Below, piece after piece: positions 25,075 through 33,782 of a DNA stretch of 64,000 bases (within the stretch, counting starts at the first letter, position 1; the number at the start of each line of letters is the position of its first letter). The position numbers and the translations under genes were made by a program. The notes below the pieces were generated by a model. The model saw nothing but the letters and a program-made list of their open reading frames with translations, did no database searches and was not told where the DNA came from. This DNA is from Pararhodonellum marinum. Its GTDB lineage: Bacteria > Bacteroidota > Bacteroidia > Cytophagales > Cyclobacteriaceae. The stretch covers positions 620,001 through 684,000 of the forward strand of contig NZ_JACEFJ010000002.1 in the NCBI RefSeq assembly GCF_015354735.1, read 5' to 3'.

Positions 25075-27382
25075 AGGTCTTCGTTTTAATTTTGTGAGAT
25101 TTATTTTTGATATGGTACCAGGCCATTTGACCCAGTGAAATGTTCTCATCATTGGGTGACATTTGCTCATGAAACAAGAGACGGTATTTCCCTCCCAATT
25201 CCTGTTGAAGAAGGTCTACCAATAAAGCATTTTGAAAAACGCCACCTGAAAATCCCAAGGTTTGACAATGGATTTTCTCAAGGAAATAAGCAATGATTCT
25301 AACTAAAGTTACATGAAATCTTGCAGCAATTAAACCCGGATCAAAGCCCACGGCTTTATCCTGCAATATTTGAAGTAGGATTTGGGCATATTCGATTTTA
25401 TTATCACTAGTTTCTGTAAAACTATAAGGACTTATCTCCATGGCGGGCTGCTCATCAAAGTATGTTTGGGCTATATTTTCGAGTAGCATGGCCGCCTCCC
25501 CTTCAAAGCTATTGAAATCCGTCAGTCCCAAGATCGATGCAATAGCATCGAATACCCTTCCCATACTGCTGGTCTGGGCATGATTGCCGTTTGAAAGCAT
25601 TTTGGTGTAAAGAGACCACTCCTTTGGGGTGAATTTTTCCTGTAAGAAAGAGGGATATTCACCCAAGCGATGGCAAAGTGACAGAGCCGCAATTCTTGGC
25701 TCCTTGGACATTTTGTCCCCAAGGAAAAAATCAAAGTAATCAAAAGAGAAACGCCGCTCAAACTGACCTTCAAAATAAACAAAAAATTCTGCACCCCAAA
25801 TCGCCCCGTCATTACCAAAACCTGAGCCATCCCAAATGATACCCAATACCGGCTCCGAAAGGTCCAAGGCAGCATGCTCCCAAAGCAAGGCGGCAAAGTG
25901 TGCCTCATGATGAGGGACCTCAACGAAATCTACAGATGGAAATACATCTAGAAATTTTCTGCTGTGGTATTCTGGATGCCGATCTAAGAGCAGCAATTCC
26001 GGTTGTTTTTCAGTGAGTTGCAATAGTTTATTCAGGACTTGCATAAAGCACTCCTGTGAATCAATGCTTTCCAAGTTCCCTAAATACTGACTTACATAGA
26101 CATTGTATTCATCCCAAAGGGCAAAGGTACTCTTTAGATCAGCACCAAGGGCCAAAATAGTGGTGTCGGTTTTTGTTTTTGGGATATTCCAGAAAGTAGG
26201 TGCCATTCCCCGGCTCCTTCGTAAAATTATTTTTTGACAAGATCTTTTGGCTACACGGCAAACACTGTCATCTTGTGGAAAATGGATCGCTCTATTGTGA
26301 TACAACACCGCATCAGCAATTCCAAAAAGATTTTTTATGGCCCCTTGGTTTTCAAATTGCAGCGGGGATTGGTGTAAGTTACCACTAGTGGCTATAATTG
26401 GCTTCGAAAAGTGCTTGGAAATCAGGTACATCAAGGGGTCAGCCGGAAAACATACCCCAAGCTGATCCAAGCCAGGGGCTATCAATTCCTTTGTGATACT
26501 TAAAGTTGTATTTTTTCTGGGTTTGCAGAGGACGATGGGTCTTGCCGGTGATTCCATCGCTTCCAACACTGGATGATCAGTAAAAAAATATTCGTCGAAT
26601 ACTTCGCTATCAGGCACCATCAAAGCAAGCGGCTTTCTTGGCCGTTTCTTTCTTTCCCGGAGCAGGGAAACCGCTTCAACATTGCTCGCGTCCGCAATTA
26701 ACAAAAAGCCAGCCGAACCCTTTACAGCCAAAATTTTCCCTTCTTTGATGATTGAGATGGCTTTTTTTACAAATTTTATGGGATGAGCAAAACTTAAACC
26801 TTGATCGGGATGAAAAGCCAATTGCATGCCGCATTCGGGACAGGAATTGGTCTGAGAGTGATACCTTCGGTCATTGGGGTGATGATATTCTGCCAAGCAA
26901 CTGGAACACATCTCAAAATCTTTCATGGCAGACCGGTGTCTATCATAAGGGATGCCTTCAAGAATGGAATACCTGGGGCCGCATTGGGTGCAGGAAATAA
27001 AGGGATACTGATATCTGGGGTTTTTCCTATCCAAAACTTCTTTTCTGCAACTTTCACAGATGCCAAAATCAGGGCTCAGTATGGCATTTTTTTTCGTGTT
27101 TTCTTTTGAATTGATGATGCTAAAAACACCATTGGATGGTTCGGCATTTGGCACTTCTGACACTACAATTGCTGTAATCAGGGCAAGGGGAGAAAGGTTG
27201 GCCTTTAGTGCATCGAGGTATTCATCGCGCTGTGCTATGGAGCCAAAAAGCCGAATGATTACTCCGGAGGAAGTATTGAAAACTTCACCGGAAATATTTT
27301 TCTCGCAGGCAATTCTGGCCGCTGTAGGCCTGAACCCGACTCCTTGAACCTGCCCTTCAATATGGATTTTCCAGCACTGCAC
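25052..27382 (-). CDS. hypF: Carbamoyltransferase HypF
   Basis: A 776-aa protein with the full domain order: acylphosphatase (GQVQGVGFRP at residues 10-19), two zinc fingers (CESC, CTQC, CSSC and CPEC, about 105-180), a YrdC-like domain (about 200-380, with KPRKPLALM replaced here by RPRKPLALM) and a Kae1-like C-terminal domain (VPHHEAHFAALLWEH). It transfers the carbamoyl group of carbamoyl phosphate to the HypE Cys. Initiation is at a GTG that shares its first G with the hypB stop (TAGTG). Confidence 0.96.
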   Translation of the reverse strand: MQCWKIHIEGQVQGVGFRPTAARIACEKNISGEVFNTSSGVIIRLFGSIAQRDEYLDALKANLSPLALITAIVVSEVPNAEPSNGVFSIINSKENTKKNAILSPDFGICESCRKEVLDRKNPRYQYPFISCTQCGPRYSILEGIPYDRHRSAMKDFEMCSSCLAEYHHPNDRRYHSQTNSCPECGMQLAFHPDQGLSFAHPIKFVKKAISIIKEGKILAVKGSAGFLLIADASNVEAVSLLRERKKRPRKPLALMVPDSEVFDEYFFTDHPVLEAMESPARPIVLCKPRKNTTLSITKELIAPGLDQLGVCFPADPLMYLISKHFSKPIIATSGNLHQSPLQFENQGAIKNLFGIADAVLYHNRAIHFPQDDSVCRVAKRSCQKIILRRSRGMAPTFWNIPKTKTDTTILALGADLKSTFALWDEYNVYVSQYLGNLESIDSQECFMQVLNKLLQLTEKQPELLLLDRHPEYHSRKFLDVFPSVDFVEVPHHEAHFAALLWEHAALDLSEPVLGIIWDGSGFGNDGAIWGAEFFVYFEGQFERRFSFDYFDFFLGDKMSKEPRIAALSLCHRLGEYPSFLQEKFTPKEWSLYTKMLSNGNHAQTSSMGRVFDAIASILGLTDFNSFEGEAAMLLENIAQTYFDEQPAMEISPYSFTETSDNKIEYAQILLQILQDKAVGFDPGLIAARFHVTLVRIIAYFLEKIHCQTLGFSGGVFQNALLVDLLQQELGGKYRLLFHEQMSPNDENISLGQMAWYHIKNKSHKIKTKTYVFSDSR

Positions 27383-28107
27383 TAAACCGTCAGTGAATCA
27401 GATGTCTTTTTTTCTTTTATCTTAGATCTGAGCCAATCACACCATGCCCCCAATCCTTCTCCTGATGTGGAAGAGATTTCTAAAACTTCGATGGTTGGAT
27501 TAATGGCTCTCGCATCCTCGGTCACAGCAGCCACACTGAAAGGCAGATAGGGCAAAAGGTCCGATTTGGAAACCAACATCAATTCACTGGTCAAAAACAT
27601 TTTGGGGTACTTTTGGGGCTTGTCATCACCTTCAGTGGTGGCAATCAGTGTCACACGATAATCTTCGCCCAAATCAAAGGAAGCGGGACAGACCAAGTTT
27701 CCGACATTTTCTACAAAGAGCACATCTAAGCCTGTTGTATCAAAACTTTTCAAAGCCTGCCAAACCATCTGAGCTTCTAAGTGACATATGCCACCGGTTA
27801 CAATCTGCAGGGCTTTTCCACCTACCTCCTTGATGCGGTCTGCATCCCTTTCTGTTTCAAGGTCCCCTACCAATATACCTATCTTGATTTCATCCTTTAA
27901 CCTTTTGACTGTTTCCTGCATCAGGGTGGTCTTTCCACTTCCTGCTGAGGAGGTGATATTGATCATGAGAACTTTTTGCTCTGACATCATATTTCGGATA
28001 CTCTCCGCAACAAAATCATTGGCCTGAAGCAAATGAATTGTGGTATTGTCACAGGTAATGGTTCCTCTAACATTTTTACTTGACTTGGGTGCTTTTGTAT
28101 TTGACAT
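27382..28107 (-). CDS. hypB: Hydrogenase nickel-incorporation GTPase HypB
   Basis: A 241-aa SIMIBI-class GTPase with P-loop SSAGSGKTT (residues 53-61), DLETERDADRI switch, the metal-binding GGICHLEA region, VENVGNLVCPASFDLG and the G4-like VSKSDLLPY. It lacks the His-rich nickel-storage stretch found in some HypB proteins. It is the first gene of the hyp operon, with about 300 bp of upstream DNA behind the rhodopsin gene. Confidence 0.95.
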   Translation of the reverse strand: MSNTKAPKSSKNVRGTITCDNTTIHLLQANDFVAESIRNMMSEQKVLMINITSSAGSGKTTLMQETVKRLKDEIKIGILVGDLETERDADRIKEVGGKALQIVTGGICHLEAQMVWQALKSFDTTGLDVLFVENVGNLVCPASFDLGEDYRVTLIATTEGDDKPQKYPKMFLTSELMLVSKSDLLPYLPFSVAAVTEDARAINPTIEVLEISSTSGEGLGAWCDWLRSKIKEKKTSDSLTV

Positions 28108-28252
28108 GGGTTAATTGTTTCGGTTCAATATACCATTAAAAAATCCGTATGTTCGGTTTTAGTAATTTTTTTCTAAAATACTCAATGGGTCAATTCACTT
28201 GGTCAATTTGAATGAGATGTATTAATAGAAAAGGAGGGATGCGAAAAAAACA

Positions 28253-28294
28253 ATTGCTCTGCTTCCCAACGATACCGATAAGAAACAGAGCAAT
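28253..28294 (-). terminator. Long-loop hairpin upstream of hypB
   Basis: ATTGCTCTG (28253-28261) and CAGAGCAAT (28286-28294) form a 9-bp stem with a 24-nt loop. On the minus strand the second arm is followed by TTGTTTTTTT, as in a terminator. It may be a second terminator behind the rhodopsin gene or part of the hypB leader. The same gap (28108-28403) holds a direct GGTCAATT repeat at 28188 and 28201 and an ATTAGAAAAAATT half-site at 28308. Confidence 0.5.
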
Positions 28295-28381
28295 CAAAAG
28301 AAAACAAATTAGAAAAAATTACAATGGATATTAATTGAATGGTTTTGTTAAACAATAGTTAGAAACATTTCAATAAAATTA

Positions 28382-28399
28382 TTTCAGCCTGGGCTGAAA
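28382..28399 (-). terminator. Hairpin directly after the rhodopsin gene
   Basis: TTTCAGCC and GGCTGAAA flank a 2-nt centre, 4 bp after the rhodopsin stop, and are followed on the minus strand by TAATTTTA. It is a compact terminator-like stem. Confidence 0.55.
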
Positions 28400-28403
28400 A
28401 CAT

Positions 28404-29243
28404 TTAGGTGTTGGCCTCTACGTACCCTTCTGATTTACTCAAAATCTGGGCAACATTGGTCAAGAGTACCCCATAGATGACTTTGGAACTCACGTCCGCA
28501 ATGGTGTAAGTGATCTGTCGGCCCACCACCCCTGATTCATTGAACAATCCACCTTCAATTCCCAAAAGGTGAGGCATCAGGTATGCGCCTGGATAGAGCA
28601 TCCAACTGACCAAAAACAACAGCCAAATGGTATCTAGGTTTTTTTGTGCAGCTGCAGGTATTCCTTCTTTTCCTTCATTGATTACTTTTTTCATGAGGAA
28701 TAATATGTGGATGAAGAAAGCGGTTGAAATGGCACCCCAGATGGCAAACCAGGTAAGGTTGGTCACTTCATAAAACTGCCCGATATAACCGGTAAGGATC
28801 ATACCTGTTCCGGAAAACCAAAACTGATTTCTGATACTGGAAAAATCCGATTTGGTAAGGGTAACCACAAATAGGATTTGGAAGAGGAGCATCGGAACAT
28901 CGATCAGCCAGTTGAGGTATCGGTAGCCATTGTTAAAAAGATCCGCGCCCTGACCCAGGAAATACTTCCCTTGCTCTTTGTCAAAAACAAAGCTGCTGGT
29001 CCAATTTTCTGCCTGTGCATACAGCAACAAAAAGGCAGACACCATGACCACTACTGACAATACAGAAGATGTTCTGTATCGAGGTGCTACCGTTTTGATG
29101 GTTAGGATAAAGTAAAAAAGCCCTGCCAACATCACCGCATAGCCGAGCGTTAACACGTGGGCCACCATCTGATAGGCCATTTCATTGAAACCTTGAGTCA
29201 GACCTATGTAGTTCTCAAAGGTGGCATTACCTAATTCTTTCAT
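28404..29243 (-). CDS. NDQ sodium-pumping rhodopsin (KR2/NaR type)
   Basis: A 279-aa seven-helix microbial rhodopsin. The start at 29243 (MKELGNATFENYIG) aligns with that of Krokinobacter KR2; an earlier in-frame start would add 12 residues. The functional triad is Asn111, Asp115 and Gln122 (YLNWLIDV then LLFQ), equal to N112, D116 and Q123 of KR2 with an offset of one. The retinal lysine is Lys254 with counterpart Asp250 (TIADVSSK), and the KR2 His30 and Arg109 positions are also kept. Known members pump Na+ out in the light. No carotenoid or retinal genes are in the window. It lies immediately upstream of the hyp operon on the same strand. Confidence 0.96.
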   Translation of the reverse strand: MKELGNATFENYIGLTQGFNEMAYQMVAHVLTLGYAVMLAGLFYFILTIKTVAPRYRTSSVLSVVVMVSAFLLLYAQAENWTSSFVFDKEQGKYFLGQGADLFNNGYRYLNWLIDVPMLLFQILFVVTLTKSDFSSIRNQFWFSGTGMILTGYIGQFYEVTNLTWFAIWGAISTAFFIHILFLMKKVINEGKEGIPAAAQKNLDTIWLLFLVSWMLYPGAYLMPHLLGIEGGLFNESGVVGRQITYTIADVSSKVIYGVLLTNVAQILSKSEGYVEANT

Positions 29244-29427
29244 TTTTTGGAAGTTTTGTTTTTTACAAAACCGAACCAATTCTATATTGTTTATATTTTT
29301 CCTTATAAAATTTGGATTTTTTTAAAAAAAAGGCCATTCAATAATATATAAATAAGATGGAACATCGTTTTAAACACATAGTTTTCATTTAATAGAAGAT
29401 ATCCTTTGCTTAAGTTTTGGTTTTTCT

Positions 29428-29455
29428 CACAGATACCACAGATAGCCACAGAATA
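29428..29455. repeat. 9-10-bp-period CACAGA micro-array
   Basis: CACAGATAC, CACAGATAGC and CACAGAATA follow one another directly, upstream of the rhodopsin gene. It resembles the arrays at 3328 and 5161. Confidence 0.5.
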
Positions 29456-29503
29456 AATATCTGTGCAAAATCGCCTAATCGGTGCGTCTTTTTTTGATCT
29501 AAA

Positions 29504-29910
29504 TTAACAGATGGTATGAATGCCATACAAGGGGACATTGACAAGCCATTCCTCTTTTCTGTAATCCGATAGAGAAGTTCTGACATTAGTTTCCGTTTTG
29601 TACTTTTCCAAAAATACCTTTAAGCTTTTGGCTTTTAGATTTTGTTCTGCCTTTACTTCATTTCCGCTGTTGCATTATCAGCTGACCAAGAAAATGGCTT
29701 TGATCCTGAGGCAATCAATTGCTGTAAGACAAATTGTTCAGTAACGGCTCCTTTAAATTCAGTAAAGAGTTGATTGCCCTCCAATATGGTAATGGCATCA
29801 ATCTCAACCATTGCTCCCAAAATGCCAATGTCCAAAAGGAAAAGTTTGAAGGCTCCAAAATCCTCATATGCTTTTCCTTTGCAAAAGTGTAACACCATAC
29901 ATTTTTTCAT
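29504..29910 (-). pseudogene. Remnant of an AAA ATPase / DUF4143 protein
   Basis: The frame starting near 29910 encodes part of a DUF4143 C-terminal domain: KLFLLDIGILGAM, then ILEGNQLFTEFKGAVTEQFVLQQL and WSADNATAE. It then hits a stop at about 29653. The family's final segment continues in another frame (EVKAEQNLKAKSLKVF, then DYRKEEWLVNVPLYGIH) to a stop at 29504. The N-terminal ATPase half is missing and the join suggests an internal deletion. A full-length relative stands at 31176-32309. Confidence 0.75.
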
Positions 29911-30089
29911 TTGAAAAAATGCTTGATATCACATTTTTATGAAGGAATAGGATGGGATAACATCCTCAAAAGATCTAACAAATCAATAAATAGTCAATGA
30001 TGCCAAATTTTATATGAGAAAGAGATAAACTTTTGAAATTCAACTATTCTCTTGGTATATTGACGTATCATTTAATACTTGGAAGAGCC

Positions 30090-31169
30090 ATGTCTAAATC
30101 TCTTTTTTATTTAATTCTTTTCTTTTTGGTCCACCAAATGGCCTGTAACGAAAAGCCCAAGTCGGTTCTTCTTCAAATTGAAATCCCGGAAAAATTCGAT
30201 GAGGATTTACATCTTGCGGACATTGCCAAATCCATTGAGCGGATTCGGCTAGAAACGGTGGAGGGGGCCTTATTAGGTTACCTCAAAGATGTCAAAGTAA
30301 CCGATGAAAAACTTTATCTGGGAGAAGTATATAAAATTTCAATGTTCGATAGGGAAGGAAGGTTTATTGGACTTTTTGGGAGTCAGGGTGATGGTCCTGG
30401 AGAATATCGAAGTAACAGTGCTATGACTTTGGACCCTGAGACAGGCTTGGTGTATGTGGCTTCCGCAAAGAAAATAATAGTTTATAACAAAGAGGGTGAG
30501 TTCTTAAATGAAAAGTCATTTCGCATGTTTGTCAATTATGTGGAGCTTGTGAAGCAAACACCCTTTATCCTGACAGAAGAAATTGGAATCCCTTTAGAAA
30601 ATGGTTTTGCCAATCAGACCAATCTAATTGAACTCAATGCTGATTTGGACATCTTGGATACCCTCCCTTTCAGGACAGTTATATTGAATCAAAAAGAAAT
30701 AGGCGGTTATGGATACAAGCATTTTTTTTCTGACAATGGGGAGGGGGTGTTTTTTTACAAATCAGTTCTTACCTCAGAAAACTTGATCAGGGATACTTTG
30801 TACTGTTTTGCAGATAAAAAGTTTATCCCCTACCTGAAATTAAATTTCGAAAAACCACAGTCTATGAAGGAAAGTCTTACTAATGTTATTGGTGTTCAGA
30901 CTTTGATTTTGCAAAATGTTGTTTATTCGGCCAACTATTTGATAGTAGAATATACTATTGATTGGGAAGCGAAGATGTTTTTGTACGATAAGCGGACTTC
31001 AAAGGGCTATAACCTCAACGGAGGCGTTTTGGATGAAGATGGTGAACCTTTGATCTTAAGGCCGGTGGACCTGGCCAAGGACACTTTTTATTTTGTCAAA
31101 AGCGTGGAATACCAAGATGCGACTATTGAAGAGGCCAATCCGGTGATTGGGATAGTGCAGTTGAGATAA
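30090..31169 (+). CDS. 6-bladed beta-propeller lipoprotein
   Basis: About 359 aa from the ATG at 30090, chosen because it begins with a lipoprotein signal (LILFFLVHQMAC). The body matches Bacteroidota 6-bladed propellers: an opening SIERIRLET, then LKDVKVTDEKLYLGE, ISMFDREGRFIGLFGSQGDGPGEY and repeated NHL-like strands. Such proteins are surface or periplasmic and often sit near carbohydrate loci. The role is unknown. It stands alone between a pseudogene and a convergent ATPase gene. Confidence 0.75.
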   Translation: MSKSLFYLILFFLVHQMACNEKPKSVLLQIEIPEKFDEDLHLADIAKSIERIRLETVEGALLGYLKDVKVTDEKLYLGEVYKISMFDREGRFIGLFGSQGDGPGEYRSNSAMTLDPETGLVYVASAKKIIVYNKEGEFLNEKSFRMFVNYVELVKQTPFILTEEIGIPLENGFANQTNLIELNADLDILDTLPFRTVILNQKEIGGYGYKHFFSDNGEGVFFYKSVLTSENLIRDTLYCFADKKFIPYLKLNFEKPQSMKESLTNVIGVQTLILQNVVYSANYLIVEYTIDWEAKMFLYDKRTSKGYNLNGGVLDEDGEPLILRPVDLAKDTFYFVKSVEYQDATIEEANPVIGIVQLR

Positions 31170-31175
31170 TGTTTT

Positions 31176-32309
31176 TTACAAGCCAACGAATTCCTCAAAT
31201 TCCTTTCTATTGACCACAGCCGTCTGATGTTCCGGATAGGATTGGAGAAAAGATGCCGGAAATCTTACTTTCTGATCTTTCCATTTGAATTCAAAGGCAT
31301 ACAGGATACCGTCCGCCTCTTCAAGATAGTCAATTTCTGCCTGGTCATGGGTGCGCCAAAAGTAGGAGTTGACAAACTTTTGGTTGTATGCATTTTGCTT
31401 GAGCCTTTCAGAAATCAGGAAATTTTCCCATAAAGCTCCTTTGTCTTGGCGAATTTCAGGAAGCGAAAAATTACTGATCAGGACATTGCGTATCCCATTA
31501 TCATAAAAGTAATATTTCTTACCCTTCTTGATTTCATTCCTTTGATTCCGACTAAAAGCAGGAAGTTTGAAAATGACAAAGGCTTTTTCCAATAAGTCAA
31601 GGTATTTTTCAACAGTGGTCGTATCTATATTTCCTACGATTTGGGCCAATTCATGGTAACTGACTTCACTTCCAACTTGAAAAGCCAATGCCTTTAATAT
31701 TTTTTCGATATGGCTTGGTTTTCGGATGTTGTCTATTTGTAGTACGTCTTTGTAAAGATAGCTTTGGGCGATTTCTATCAAGATCTCCTTTTCATTCCCG
31801 GGATTGTTTACTACCTCAGGATAAAATCCATAAGCCAACCTTGAGTCCAACAGTCTCTTGGCTTCAATCAGGGAGGTATGATTTACTGTTTCTTTGAAAC
31901 TAAGTGGGAAAAGATGAAAGGTTTTTTTTCTCCCCGTTAATGGTTCGGCTGTTTGGTTTTGAAGATCAAAAGCCGAAGACCCGGTTGCGATGATTTGTAT
32001 GTCAGGCCTATTGTCGAAAATGAGTTTAAGTTTTTTGCCGATTTCGGGAATCTGTTGCGCCTCATCTATGATGACCAATTTGTTGTTGGTCCCAATAAGT
32101 TGGATCAATTGTGTACTGGTAACTGCAGAAGAAAAAGCTTCCAAAATATCCGCTTCATCAGCATTGAACCAAATATAGGAGACATTTAATTGCTTGACAA
32201 TTTCTTTAAGAAGCGTTGTTTTCCCTACCTGTCTTGGTCCAAGCAGTAAAATGGTTTTGCCTTTGAAACAGGAAGATATGATTTTTTCGTCAAGAGTTCT
32301 GGTAATCAT
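31176..32309 (-). CDS. AAA family ATPase with DUF4143 C-terminal domain
   Basis: A 377-aa protein with Walker A GPRQVGKTT (about residues 24-32), Walker B LVIIDEAQ and a sensor-like TGSSAFDL. A winged-helix segment (SYHELAQIVGNIDTTTVEKYLDLLEKA) and a DUF4143 nuclease-like end (WRTHDQAEIDYLEE then FEFKW, a PD-(D/E)xK-like pattern) follow. The family is widespread, often horizontally spread, and of unclear role. Three palindromic 32-bp repeats lie just upstream of its start. Confidence 0.85.
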   Translation of the reverse strand: MITRTLDEKIISSCFKGKTILLLGPRQVGKTTLLKEIVKQLNVSYIWFNADEADILEAFSSAVTSTQLIQLIGTNNKLVIIDEAQQIPEIGKKLKLIFDNRPDIQIIATGSSAFDLQNQTAEPLTGRKKTFHLFPLSFKETVNHTSLIEAKRLLDSRLAYGFYPEVVNNPGNEKEILIEIAQSYLYKDVLQIDNIRKPSHIEKILKALAFQVGSEVSYHELAQIVGNIDTTTVEKYLDLLEKAFVIFKLPAFSRNQRNEIKKGKKYYFYDNGIRNVLISNFSLPEIRQDKGALWENFLISERLKQNAYNQKFVNSYFWRTHDQAEIDYLEEADGILYAFEFKWKDQKVRFPASFLQSYPEHQTAVVNRKEFEEFVGL

Positions 32310-32362
32310 TGTTGCGAAATTGAAGATCGAAGATACTGAATTTTAAATCGTAATCGAAAAAA

Positions 32363-32458
32363 TACGCCTAATTTTTCGATTATAATCTAAATATTACGCC
32401 TAATTTTTAGATTACGTTCTAAATAATACGCCTGATTTTTCGATTTCACTCTTAATTT
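32363..32458. repeat. Three tandem 32-bp palindromic repeats
   Basis: TACGCC begins at 32363, 32395 and 32427, an exact 32-bp period, and a degraded copy may precede them. Each TACGCCT core lies between complementary arms, for example AATCGAAAAA and TTTTTCGATT around the first and AATCTAAA and TTTAGATT around the second. The arms differ between units but change in a matched way. The array starts 54 bp upstream of the ATPase gene (start 32309, minus strand). Confidence 0.7.
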
Positions 32459-32491
32459 TCTACCGATAAATCTTAAAAAATTAACCTCGCC

Positions 32492-32531
32492 AAAAAATAT
32501 CAATAAATATCCCCAAGTATCAACCAATATC
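32492..32531. repeat. 10-bp-period TATC array, four units
   Basis: TATC begins at 32498, 32508, 32518 and 32528, exactly 10 bp apart, preceded each time by AA or AG. It has the same pattern as 8001-8050. Confidence 0.65.
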
Positions 32532-32591
32532 CTTGCCCCCAATACAGATCCCATTAAAATCTGATTTTTTGAAAAACAGTATTGATTTCCA

Positions 32592-33077
32592 TCAAAGTTT
32601 CTGATACATGATATAAGCATTCGTCATTCCCAATTGCAAATGGTTAAATGCTTCCGGAATTTCCCCGATGATTTTAAATCCCAACTTCTCCCACAGCCTT
32701 ACAGCCCCTTGATTACTTTTTACAACAATGTTAAACTGCATGGCCTGATAGCCAAGCCGCTTGGCTTCGACCAATGAAAACTCACCCATGGCCAATCCCA
32801 CTCCCTTTCCCCTTGCAGATGGCAATGTCAGATAACCGGCATTGGCAATATGTGACCCCAGGTCAGGTTGATTGTCTTTGATAAAAAGTGTTCCCACAAC
32901 TTCTCCATCTATGATAGCAACATAAGTATGCTTGTCCGCTCCGCACCAAAACCCCAACATTTTCTCCCGGGAACTATCCGGGCTGAAAGCAATCGTATCA
33001 CCGCCGGCGATTACGTCTTTGAGGATGTTCCAAATTTGGTTGTAGTCAGCGGGTGTTGCTTTTCTGATTGCTATCAT
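32592..33077 (-). CDS. GNAT family N-acetyltransferase
   Basis: A 161-aa protein with the GNAT fold. IRKATPADYNQIW begins strand 1, LPSARGKGVGLAMGE is the acetyl-CoA binding motif A (R/Q-x-x-G-x-G/A), and FNIVVKSNQGAVRLWEKLGFKIIGEIP is the usual motif B region. The acceptor substrate is unknown. A small ATCCCGA/TCGGGAT hairpin lies in its leader at 33093-33118. Confidence 0.9.
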   Translation of the reverse strand: MIAIRKATPADYNQIWNILKDVIAGGDTIAFSPDSSREKMLGFWCGADKHTYVAIIDGEVVGTLFIKDNQPDLGSHIANAGYLTLPSARGKGVGLAMGEFSLVEAKRLGYQAMQFNIVVKSNQGAVRLWEKLGFKIIGEIPEAFNHLQLGMTNAYIMYQKL

Positions 33078-33249
33078 TCAAATATCTAATTAATCCCGAA
33101 TCGTTCTGCTCTCGGGATCTAGGCTAAAGATTCGATTTTAACAAATTTCAACCTTTATTTCTATTTTCCGATCAAACTAAGTTTCTTGTCAGACAAACTT
33201 TTTACAGTTATATTTCAAATCCAGTTTTCAACACCTAATACCAACAACC

Positions 33250-33555
33250 ATGAAGCATATTTATGTTGCGTTATTTTTTATAGCGATCGGAATTATGGTC
33301 AAACTATTTCCGAATTTAATTGCAGGCTATAGTACCCTGTCACAGAGAGAAAAAGAAAATGTGAAGGGAAATGGTTTTCCTACCTTTATGATGATTGGAT
33401 TTTTTATCATGGGAGCTGTCATCTTAGCAGGATATTTTATAGCCATTTGGCTGGATAAACCATTATTAAACGACAGTTTGGGTATTATTGTGACCTTGAT
33501 CGGTGCGGTGGTTTTTGTAATTGCCGGACAATGGTTTAAGGATAGGCCACAGTAG
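33250..33555 (+). CDS. Small membrane protein, DUF3784-like
   Basis: A 101-aa protein with three hydrophobic helices. The loop after helix 1, LIAGYSTLSQREKENV, is characteristic of the DUF3784/SdpI-related small membrane proteins. The function is unknown. A TATATTTC element about 40 bp upstream of the ATG could be a weak promoter. Confidence 0.65.
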   Translation: MKHIYVALFFIAIGIMVKLFPNLIAGYSTLSQREKENVKGNGFPTFMMIGFFIMGAVILAGYFIAIWLDKPLLNDSLGIIVTLIGAVVFVIAGQWFKDRPQ

Positions 33556-33670
33556 ACCAATCGAATTTTTTTTGTTTTACTATGAAAAAGAATGATTTAA
33601 GAAGTTCCTAATCGCAAAATTTATATAAAATCAGCGATCATAATCGCTAAATTCAATAGAATTTTGCGGA

Positions 33671-33730
33671 AAAAGTATCTCAATATCAAATGGGATAAAA
33701 AATATCCAACTAATCTCCATCAATATCCCG
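33671..33730. repeat. Degenerate TATC array
   Basis: TATC occurs at 33676, 33684, 33703 and 33724, with degraded units (GATA, ATCT) between, giving a rough 10-bp rhythm downstream of the DUF3784-like gene. Confidence 0.35.
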
Positions 33731-33782
33731 ACCCCATATTTCTATTTTATTTCAATATAATTCTACCTTATTTCCTTTCAAA

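Noticed and set aside
28404-29243. Proton-pumping proteorhodopsin or xanthorhodopsin
   Set aside because: The triad is Asn-Asp-Gln, not Asp-Thr-Glu, and the flanking sequence follows the sodium pump KR2.
32363-32458. A short CRISPR array
   Set aside because: The 32-bp period has no unique spacers between the repeats, the arms vary, and no cas genes are in the window.
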